From Kuafuiihalomonas sp050331295 (GTDB lineage: Bacteria; Myxococcota; Kuafuiibacteriia; Kuafuiibacteriales; Kuafuiibacteriaceae), in the NCBI GenBank assembly GCA_050331295.1, contig JBHJGZ010000003.1:186001-250000 (forward strand): 64,000 nucleotides of DNA. Direction: 5' to 3'. Positions 15,471 through 23,500 of this stretch are shown here, one piece after another. Below the pieces are notes generated by a model. It was given only the letters and a program-made list of their open reading frames with translations. It was not told where the DNA came from and ran no database searches. Each line of letters starts with the position of its first letter. Within the stretch, counting starts at the first letter, position 1. Made by a program: the position numbers and the translations under genes.

Positions 15471-16670
15471 TCAGGCCCTGAGTCTTCGGACAAGGGCGAC
15501 GAGTCGATCAAGTATGAAGCGTGCGGCACGGGGTTTGGTCACTGAGCCGGAGCCGATGCTCGACGCAGCATCGACCCACAAGAGCTCCGTATCGCATTGG
15601 CCGAAGCCACGCCCGGGTCCGACCCGATTCGCAATGATGACGTGGGCACCTTTTTGGTGCAGCTTCTTCCGAGCGTTCTTTTCCACGTCTTCGGTCTCCG
15701 CCGCAAACCCTAGGATGATGAGGTCCGTCCTTCTGGTGTTCGCGACATCTGAAAGGATGTCCGGATTCAGAACCAGATTCAGCGTATAGGCCTCGGCCCG
15801 ATCTTTTTTCAGCTTTCGAGATTCAACCGCCGCCGGCCGGAAGTCGCTGACCGCCGCAGCCGAGATGAAGATCGTTGCCCCCTCAGCACGCTCGTCCACT
15901 GCCTTCTTCATCTCGAGAGCAGTTTCGACCGAATGGATCAGGATTCGGTCATGCACGGGGCGCGGAATCGAAGTAGGACCGAGAACCAGATGAACGGTCG
16001 CTCCTCGCATCGCGGCCTGACGTGCCAGCTCCACTCCCATCACACCTGTGGACCGGTTCGAGAGAAAGCGAACCGGATCGATGGGTTCGACGGTCGGACC
16101 AGCGGTGATCAACAAGGTCTCGCCTCGAAGGTCGGGTCGGACCAGGTGGTCCCGGACCGCATCAGCGATGTCCGCTGGCTCCATCATTCGCCCTGCCCCC
16201 GAACGGCCTGACGCCAAGGCTCCCGTTTCTGGTCCGAGCATCACGATGCCTCGGTCCCGTAGGATGCGAACATTGTCTTGGGTTGCGGGATGTCTCCACA
16301 TCCGCGACTCCATCGCCGGAGCCACCCACAACGGGCCGTCGTACGACAGCAGCGTTGCGGTCAGGGGATCATCGGCGAGACCGTGGGCCAGCCGAGCCAA
16401 TGTGTGGGCAGATGCAGGGGCAACGAGGGCCAGGTCGGCGCGATAACCCATCTCGACGTGGGCGATTTCGCCTTGTTGCGTCCAATCCCTCACGACCCGA
16501 CGACCGCTGAGAGCCTCGAGGGTTTGGGCAGTGATGAATTCCGACCCACCGCGAGTCAGGATCACCTGCACCTCAAGGCCAAACTGAATGAGACGCCGCG
16601 TGAGGTCGGCTGACTTGTACGCGGCAATGCTCCCGGTCACGCCAAGGAGTACACGAGGTTCATCGGCCAC
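15471..16670 (-). CDS. coaBC: Bifunctional phosphopantothenoylcysteine decarboxylase/synthetase
   Basis: CoaBC makes 4'-phosphopantetheine from 4'-phosphopantothenate in coenzyme A synthesis. The N-terminal flavoprotein (CoaC) domain opens with VLLGVTGSIAAYKSADLTRRL; the C-terminal CoaB domain has ITAGPTVEPIDPVRFLSNRSTG, SAAAVSDFRPA and LGFAAETED. The CoaC signature residues deviate from E. coli Dfp: PASANT is PASAHT, PAMNxxMW is PAMESRMW, and the ACGD cysteine is a serine (GALASGRSGAGRM). I place the start at GTG 16670 (about 399 residues), just after an extended -10-like TGCTACATT; an ATG at 16691 in the same frame would lie upstream of that promoter element. It heads the coaBC-udg-nfeD-uppP operon. 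Confidence 0.92.
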   Translation of the reverse strand: MADEPRVLLGVTGSIAAYKSADLTRRLIQFGLEVQVILTRGGSEFITAQTLEALSGRRVVRDWTQQGEIAHVEMGYRADLALVAPASAHTLARLAHGLADDPLTATLLSYDGPLWVAPAMESRMWRHPATQDNVRILRDRGIVMLGPETGALASGRSGAGRMMEPADIADAVRDHLVRPDLRGETLLITAGPTVEPIDPVRFLSNRSTGVMGVELARQAAMRGATVHLVLGPTSIPRPVHDRILIHSVETALEMKKAVDERAEGATIFISAAAVSDFRPAAVESRKLKKDRAEAYTLNLVLNPDILSDVANTRRTDLIILGFAAETEDVEKNARKKLHQKGAHVIIANRVGPGRGFGQCDTELLWVDAASSIGSGSVTKPRAARFILDRLVALVRRLRA

Positions 16671-16737
16671 TCGTCTTGCAATGTAGCACATCTGGTCTGG
16701 TGAGCCAGCTCACCGGGCAGGCCGCTGGGTCGTTCGG

Positions 16738-16766
16738 TCGACACGCGACGACCGATTCGGTACTGT
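16738..16766 (+). promoter_or_regulatory. Predicted promoter of the 16781 gene
   Basis: TCGACA (16738-16743), a 17-bp spacer and TACTGT (16761-16766) resemble a sigma-70 promoter with one mismatch in the -35 box. The ATG follows after 14 nt, leaving a very short leader without a clear ribosome-binding site. On the opposite strand the coaBC extended -10 (TGCTACATT, 16688-16680) lies in the same intergenic region. Confidence 0.4.
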
Positions 16767-16780
16767 CGAACTCCGCCCGC

Positions 16781-18034
16781 ATGACGGCTCCTTTCCCAAT
16801 GGCTTCAGAGCGCACGCTCAACGGGACCGACCATGGACTCGATGTAGGAGTATGGAACGGTTTGGAGGCTCTCCGAACTCGGTTCGGCGACCTTCCACCG
16901 GAACACCACGCAGGAACCCGTCGATTCTTCCACCGGCTGGATGCCGCGCTCCACGCCGGCGCCTTGTCGCTGCCGCAACTGGCGGTGGTTGCCGACCACG
17001 TGCTCCGGCTGGGCGAGCGCGGTCGAAATCCAGCCAACACCGGAAACATCGAGGATCTCTTCTTCTACACGTTGGCGGACACGAAAGACGTGCTCCGCGC
17101 ATTCGCTCAGGCGGTCGCTGATTCGGCTAAAGTCGTGCCGATGGACCCTGACGCTCCCCTCTGGCCCTTCCTCAGGAACACGGAAACCGGCGTCTTCTTT
17201 CGTCGCGTCAAGGATCTCGATCTCTCGGATGGAGATGCGATGCTGGTTGCGCACACGATGGTGGCGTTCGGCGATGAGGAGATGTGGTCGTCGTGCATGA
17301 AGCTGGTGGAAGTCACGTTTCCTTCTTTCGATCGACAAGCCATTCTTCGGGAAACGAGTCGGATGGCGGTTCAATCCCAGCACCTCCCGAGCTCAGCGTT
17401 CGTCATGGCGCGTGCCCACGGAATCACCGTGGACTGCGCCCCCCTGTATCGAGACGCAGGGTACGACGAGGATCAGATCCGAGTTGCTCAGCACTTTTAC
17501 GATGTCGGCAGCCGCTTCTCTCCCGAATGGGCTACCCCGTTTTTGGAAGGCCGCGGACCCGAGGGCCAAGCTTGGCAAACGTGGCGCCGCACCTATCTCG
17601 AGGCGAGGACGGCGCTTCCGGAGGCACTTCAGTACCAGCTCTCCAGCGACACGCTCACCAACTTCCTCGAGGGAACGCTCGAATCCGGCAAATGGACGGA
17701 CGCATCCGTATTTTTCGGAGGCATCACCCGCGTGGAAGATGTCCCCGACCACGTCGCCAGCATCATCAATCAGTACCTTGCCGAGCATCGGGAGCTTCAT
17801 GACCGCCCGACCGACGAGTTGATTCGGGCTTCCGCCGGCCCACTCGAACCGTGGGGTATTGGATTCGTGGAGGGTCGGGCACGGGTGGTGAATCGACAGC
17901 CTCCGCGACAGGCCTCCCTCGAGGCCCAGTTCCGAGCCGCTTGGCAACGGAAGAAAGAAACGACCGCGAACAACGACACATGGGCGGGTCAGCGACCGAC
18001 GCCGGCGTCTTCTCCCCGTCCCCACGAAGCGTAA
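16781..18034 (+). CDS. Protein of unknown function upstream of the ClpC-like gene
   Basis: A soluble protein of about 417 residues that I do not recognise. It has no signal peptide, membrane segment or P-loop. It is rich in acidic and aromatic residues and appears largely helical, with segments such as FGDLPPEHHAGTRRFFHRLDAAL, GNIEDLFFYTLADTKDVLRAFAQ and ILRETSRMAVQSQHLP that could belong to a helical-repeat fold. The C-terminus (NRQPPRQASLEAQFRAAWQRKKETTANN...) is basic and disordered. The ATG at 16781 follows the predicted promoter; an in-frame ATG at 16799 is an alternative. The ClpC-like ATPase gene starts 57 bp downstream on the same strand, so the protein could be a substrate-selection adaptor for it, but this is only neighbourhood inference. 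Confidence 0.7.
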   Translation: MTAPFPMASERTLNGTDHGLDVGVWNGLEALRTRFGDLPPEHHAGTRRFFHRLDAALHAGALSLPQLAVVADHVLRLGERGRNPANTGNIEDLFFYTLADTKDVLRAFAQAVADSAKVVPMDPDAPLWPFLRNTETGVFFRRVKDLDLSDGDAMLVAHTMVAFGDEEMWSSCMKLVEVTFPSFDRQAILRETSRMAVQSQHLPSSAFVMARAHGITVDCAPLYRDAGYDEDQIRVAQHFYDVGSRFSPEWATPFLEGRGPEGQAWQTWRRTYLEARTALPEALQYQLSSDTLTNFLEGTLESGKWTDASVFFGGITRVEDVPDHVASIINQYLAEHRELHDRPTDELIRASAGPLEPWGIGFVEGRARVVNRQPPRQASLEAQFRAAWQRKKETTANNDTWAGQRPTPASSPRPHEA

Positions 18035-18091
18035 CGCTTCATCGCTCACTGCAATCTGTCGTTTTGGGATGCGAGCTGATAAACCGCATCG

Positions 18092-20524
18092 GTGCAGCGG
18101 AGTCCGGAGGTCGAGCGGCTCACGTTGGGAGACAGCCTCTCCCGAATTCTCTCGGAAGCAGAAGACATTGCGCGGCAGGTGCGGGCCCGACCGCACAGCG
18201 GTCACGTGCTTCTCGCCTATTTCGTGGTGGACCAAGCGGGCCGGAGGCTCCTCGAAGAAATGGGCATCGATGAAGACGGCCTTCTCGACCGAGCCATACA
18301 TTCCAAGAAGGAGGAACGCTCTGCCATGCGCGCCCTCATGGAGCGCGCTGCCATGGTGGCCGCGAGTTGCGGCGCTCGCACCGTCGAGCCCCTTCACCTC
18401 CTGGTCGCCATGACGAGGCAGAGGTCTTGCCTCGCTCATACTCTGCTAGAGGGCACCGGTCGATCGTTGGCCAGCCTCCGTTCCCGGGTTCTGGCAGTGT
18501 TGACTGCTCCTTCGCCGCGGTGGGTCGAGAGTCGCGTTTCTCAGCGGCCCCACGTCCGTCATCAGCGAACCGGACCCTTACATTCGTCGACACACGGCGT
18601 GTCGGTGACAACAAGCGCGCCGGCGCCCCGAAATCGCGCCGCGGACTCTGACCCCACCCTCCCGAGTACGGCATCAACTCGGTCTGCAAAGACCAAGGCC
18701 TCGCCCGCTAGCATGACCGGCTACCAACTCGACCCGGAGCGCTATCCTTGGTTGACCAGCCTCGGCCGGAACCTCACCGCCGAAGCCGCCGAGGGCCGCC
18801 TGGACCCTCTGGTCGGGCGTCGTCGGGAGATCGAACAGGTCATCGACATCCTAGGAAAGCGACGGGCCAACAATCCATGCTTGGTCGGCGATCCAGGCGT
18901 GGGAAAGACGGCGGTGGTGGAAGGGTTGGCTTTGGAGGCGATCAACCACGCAAAGACCGCCGGTTCGAAGGATTGGATCATCGTTGCCCTGGACGTCGGC
19001 AGCCTCCTGGTCGGGACCCATCTCCGAGGCTCGTTTTCCGAAAAGCTCCAAGGGCTCAAGGAAGAGGTGAGCCGGTCCGAAGGTCGGGTCATCGTGTTCC
19101 TCGATGAGCTTCATACTCTGGTAGGCGCCGGTTCTTCGGGAGACGGTCCCCTGGATGCTGCAAACGAGCTGAAGACCGCTTTGGCTCGCGGCGAGTTCCC
19201 TTGCATCGGCGCCACGACGCATGACGAATACCGGAAGTTCATCGAGGCCGATCCGGCCCTGAGCCGACGCTTCACTCCAGTTCGGGTCGATGAACCGTCG
19301 CCATCAGCCGCCTTGGACATGCTCTATCAGTTGGCACCCTCCTATGCTGCGCATCACGGGGTCGGATTCACGCAGGAAGCCTTGCAAGCAGCCGTGAGAC
19401 TCTCCATCCGACATCTCCCGAATCGTCGACTCCCCGACAAGGCGATCGGCCTGCTGGACCTGGCCGGGAGTCGGGCTGCCCGGTCCGGGCTGGACGAGGT
19501 CACACCCCGATTGTTGGCGGAGCTCATCGCGGAGCGTTACGGCGTGCCTCTCGAACGCGTGCTCACACCAGAGGCTCACCGGCTGCTCGACCTCGAGGAA
19601 CGACTGGCCGAACGGATCGTGGGGCACCAACTTCACATCAGAAACATCGCCGATTCGATTCGGCGTCATGCGGCCGGCTTTGGAGGCACCCAGCCTCAAT
19701 CCGTCTTTCTCTTCCTGGGCCCCACCGGCGTGGGCAAAACGGAGACGGCCAAGGCCCTGGCGGAAGTGCTCTTCGGTCCGGGCGACAATCTGATTCGCTT
19801 CGACTTCAACGACTTTGCGGAGCCTCACGCCGCGGCACGGCTGATCGGTGCGCCGCCCGGATACGTCGGACACGAAGGAGGAGGTCAGCTCACGGAAGCG
19901 ATCCACCGAAATCCCTCCCGGGTGGTGCTCTTCGATGAAGTTGAAAAAGCTCATCCAGAGGTCTTGGCCGTGCTCCTGACCCTGCTGGATGAGGGCCGAC
20001 TGACCGACGCGCGGGGTCGGACCTTCTCGTTTTCGGAGTCGGTCATCGTCATGACTTCCAACGCCGGTGTCGTCTCCAAGAAGAGCGTTGGCTTCGAAAG
20101 CGCCTCCGATCCGATCGACCCGGCCCGGGTGCTCAAAACGGCGGCCACCCATTTTTCGCCGGAACTTTGGGGCAGGATCCCCGAGAAACTGGTGTTCCAG
20201 CCTCTGGGAGTCGATGAACACTTGGAGATTCTAAGGCGAATGGTTCGCGCATCTTCGGATCAGCTTCAACGAGAACGTGGCATCACCTTTGCCCTTGACG
20301 AAGGAGCCCTCGGTTTTGTCCTACATCAAACAGGAACGGATGCGGGGACTCGACCCCTGAGGCAGTCCCTTCGCACCTTGGTAGAGGGTCCGATCGCTCG
20401 ACGGATCTTGGAGGGTCGACTCCATGCGGACGAGGATGTCTGGGTGACCACACGGTCCGAGGGGGGACTTCGTTTCCTTGTCGGCAGCGGGGAGAGTTTG
20501 TCCCTGCGCCCCGGTGGACGATGA
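18092..20524 (+). CDS. ClpA/ClpC-type AAA+ unfoldase without a coiled-coil M domain
   Basis: An 810-residue double-AAA+ Hsp100 protein. An N-terminal Clp repeat region (SRILSEAEDIARQVRARPHSGHVLLAYF; EPLHLLVAMTRQ) is followed by a long Ser/Pro/Thr/Arg-rich linker (about residues 140-205). The first ATPase has LVGRRREIEQVIDIL, Walker A GDPGVGKT, Walker B VIVFLDELH and sensor IGATTHDEYRKFIE. The second has Walker A GPTGVGKTETAKAL, pore loop PPGYVGHEGGG, Walker B VVLFDEVEKAHPEV and MTSNAG. The ClpB M-domain coiled coil is absent. KKSVGFES occupies the position of the ClpP-docking loop, like VGF in ClpC and IGL in ClpA, so it may feed a ClpP protease. The GTG at 18092 is the chosen start; no strong ribosome site is seen. 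A lipoprotein gene follows by 10 bp. Confidence 0.88.
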   Translation: MQRSPEVERLTLGDSLSRILSEAEDIARQVRARPHSGHVLLAYFVVDQAGRRLLEEMGIDEDGLLDRAIHSKKEERSAMRALMERAAMVAASCGARTVEPLHLLVAMTRQRSCLAHTLLEGTGRSLASLRSRVLAVLTAPSPRWVESRVSQRPHVRHQRTGPLHSSTHGVSVTTSAPAPRNRAADSDPTLPSTASTRSAKTKASPASMTGYQLDPERYPWLTSLGRNLTAEAAEGRLDPLVGRRREIEQVIDILGKRRANNPCLVGDPGVGKTAVVEGLALEAINHAKTAGSKDWIIVALDVGSLLVGTHLRGSFSEKLQGLKEEVSRSEGRVIVFLDELHTLVGAGSSGDGPLDAANELKTALARGEFPCIGATTHDEYRKFIEADPALSRRFTPVRVDEPSPSAALDMLYQLAPSYAAHHGVGFTQEALQAAVRLSIRHLPNRRLPDKAIGLLDLAGSRAARSGLDEVTPRLLAELIAERYGVPLERVLTPEAHRLLDLEERLAERIVGHQLHIRNIADSIRRHAAGFGGTQPQSVFLFLGPTGVGKTETAKALAEVLFGPGDNLIRFDFNDFAEPHAAARLIGAPPGYVGHEGGGQLTEAIHRNPSRVVLFDEVEKAHPEVLAVLLTLLDEGRLTDARGRTFSFSESVIVMTSNAGVVSKKSVGFESASDPIDPARVLKTAATHFSPELWGRIPEKLVFQPLGVDEHLEILRRMVRASSDQLQRERGITFALDEGALGFVLHQTGTDAGTRPLRQSLRTLVEGPIARRILEGRLHADEDVWVTTRSEGGLRFLVGSGESLSLRPGGR

Positions 20525-20534
20525 GGAGGTTCTC

Positions 20535-23500
20535 GTGAACCGCACCGCCGCACTTTGGGTGTTGGCCTGCGCTGCCTGCACCGCCTCCGGTCCTTCGAAC
20601 GAATCGACGTCGCCCGAGGCCGACGCTTCCCTCCCGTCTAGGTTTCAATCGGCAGCCGTTCAAGCCTATTCCGAAGGCCTGATCAGCCGCGGAAGCGCCA
20701 TCCGCATCCGCTTCGCGTCGGACATCGTGGAGGAACCCGCCGACGTCGGTCGGGTCGTCGACCCCTCTCCCTTCCAGATCGAGCCCGAAGTCGAGGGCGC
20801 AACGGTGATCGCAAGCTCGGACGAAATCCAGTTTCGTCCAGACGCCGAACTCGTTCCGGACGTTCGATACCGGGTTACCTTCGACCCATCGGTGCTCTTC
20901 GGAACCGACGGAGCGCCTTTTTCCTTTTCGGTGTCTGTCCGTCCAGCCACCTTCGAAGTCCACTGGATTGGACTGGAAGCGAGTACACCGGACCGCCAGG
21001 CATACCGCGGAGTGGTTCACACATCGGAGTCGGCCGACAGCCAAGACGTCGAAGCCATGGTCACGGCCACACAAGACGGCGAGCTCCGGACGGTCGACTG
21101 GGACCATCGGCCCGATGGACGTCGACACCGCTTCATCGTAACGGACCTCCTTCGTGGGAGCCAAGAGACGCAGCTCGCGATAAGCGTCGATGGACGACCT
21201 CTGGGAATCGAAGATTCGGAGCGTCGGACCGTACCGATCTCGGCACGGTCCGTCTTCTCGGTTCTGAGCGTGACCGCAGAAACCGCGACTGAACCCGCAT
21301 TGCTTCGCTTTTCCGAGCCCATCGATCAGGACCAGAACCTTCGAGGTCTCATTCGATCCGAACCGGCCCGAAACCTTCGCTTCGAAACGCAGGACAATGT
21401 CGTGCAGGTCTTCGCAACCCCGAGCTGGCCCGAAAACATCAGTCTCCAAATACGAGCCGGTGTTCGCAGCGCAGAAGGTGACCGGATCCAGCGATCCAGC
21501 AGCTTTCAGCTGAGCTTCGTGCGGCCGCAACCCGGCGTGCGCTTCCCGGGAAAGGGAGTCATCCTGCCGGTGACTGACGATTTGGTCGTTCCCATTGAGA
21601 CGGCCAATCTTCGTCATGCCCGGGTTACGGCCTATCGCATCCCGTCCGAGAACATGGGCCAGTTTCTGCAGGTCAATCGACTAGAGGACGATCAGGAGCT
21701 TCAACGAGTCGGACGCGTGGTGTGGCGGCAGCGAGTCGACCTGCTGGCTACGTCCGAGCAACAGGACCGTTGGGTGCGGCGCGGGCTCGACCTTCGACCG
21801 CTACTCCAGGAGGATCCAAGAGGGCTCTATCGGATAGAAGTTCGTTTCGAGCCGTCTGACATCGACTTCACCTGCCCGAGCGGGAGTTTCGAAGGTTACG
21901 AGCCGCAACCTCCCGTCGACGAGAATGCGTTTTCGGGAGAAGAGAGCAGCTACTGGGATAGCTCCGAGAACGGCTACTTCGACCTCTACCGAGCGCGGAA
22001 GGATCCTTGCAGTCCTGCCTACTACCGAAGCTGGAACGATCATGACATCACGGTGTCCAAGAACGTGCTCCTCAGTCGGGTTGGCCTGATGGTGAAGCGG
22101 GGTTCGAACGAAGATTTGTTCGTGGCGACGAGCGACCTGTTGACGGCCCAACCATTGACCAGCGCTCGAATCACGGTTCTCAACTTCCAACTTCAGAGTA
22201 TCGCCGAAGGCACGACCGACGACCAAGGTCTCGCATGGCTCCATGTTCCGGAACCTCCTTTCGTGGTCTTCGCACACGACGGAGCCCAACTCGGGGTGGT
22301 CCGACTGCACGACGGAGAAGCCCTTTCCGTAGCGCATTTTGATACGGGAGGAGTCCCGGTCGAAAAAGGACTACAGGGCTACTTCTACGGAGAGCGAGGC
22401 GTTTGGCGGCCCGGAGACGACATTTTCCTCACGTTCGTGCTGAACCGACATCAATCGTCCATCCCGGCCGATCATCCGGTTCACTTTCGCCTCCGAGACA
22501 GTCGAGGACGAGTCGTCGACCGCCAGACGAGTCCTGGCACGCAACATGGGTTTCACGTCTTTCGTACCCAAACCACACCCGAAGCCCGGACCGGAGACTA
22601 CATCGCCGAAGTGCGCGTGGGCGATGTCATCTTCGAAAAAGCGCTGAGCATCGAGGCCGTGATGCCGAACCGTTTGGATATCGATCTCGACTTCGAATCT
22701 GAGCTCCTCATGGGCCCGACCGTGCAGTTTCGGAGCGGGCTCGTTTCCCGTTGGCTGCATGGTGCGCCGGCCTCCAACCTGAAGACGGAAGTGGAAGCAA
22801 AGATCCAGTCCACGGAGACCCGGTTTCCAAAGCGGGAAGGCTTTGTGTTCGAAGACCCGACGCGATCCATTCGTGGTGAACCGAAGCTGATCTTCTCGGG
22901 CCGACTGGGGGAAGACGGGAGCGCGCAGGTCGATACCACCCTCCAATGTCCCGACACTGGACCGGGAATGGTCGAGGTGCAGCTGACAACCCGCGTTTAC
23001 GAAAGCTCGGGTCCTAGCAGTATCGACCGAGATTCTATTCGGTGCTCACCGTTTCCTCGCTACGTCGGGGTCAAGAAACCCAAGGGAGATCGCGCAAGAG
23101 GAATGCTCCTCACCGACGTCGAACATGAGGTGCAGCTCGCCGCAGTGGATCCACGGGGAGAACCAGTCGATACCCGGGTTCGTGTTCAGCTCTTCAAGAT
23201 AGAATGGAGATGGTGGTGGGAACGAGGACGGGAAGCCTTGGCCGACTACGCAGGTACCCAGAGTCACCGAGCCCTCTTGGATGAAGAAGTGGACATTCGA
23301 GGCGGAACGGCAACCTGGAGGTTTCAGAGAAACCATCCCGAGTGGGGTCGCTACCTCCTGATGGTCAGCGACCTTCAAGGTCGCCATCGGTCCGGAACGA
23401 TCCTCTACATGGATTGGCCTGGCTGGGCGGGTCGCGGGCAACGCCAACGTCCAGGGGGCGCGCAGGTCCTTTCCTTGGCCGCCGATGCCTCGAGCTACGA

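Noticed and set aside
20283..21617. A 444-codon minus-strand frame across the end of the ClpC-like gene and the start of the alpha-2-macroglobulin gene
   Set aside because: The plus-strand genes are clear by motif and ribosome site; this frame has shadow composition only.
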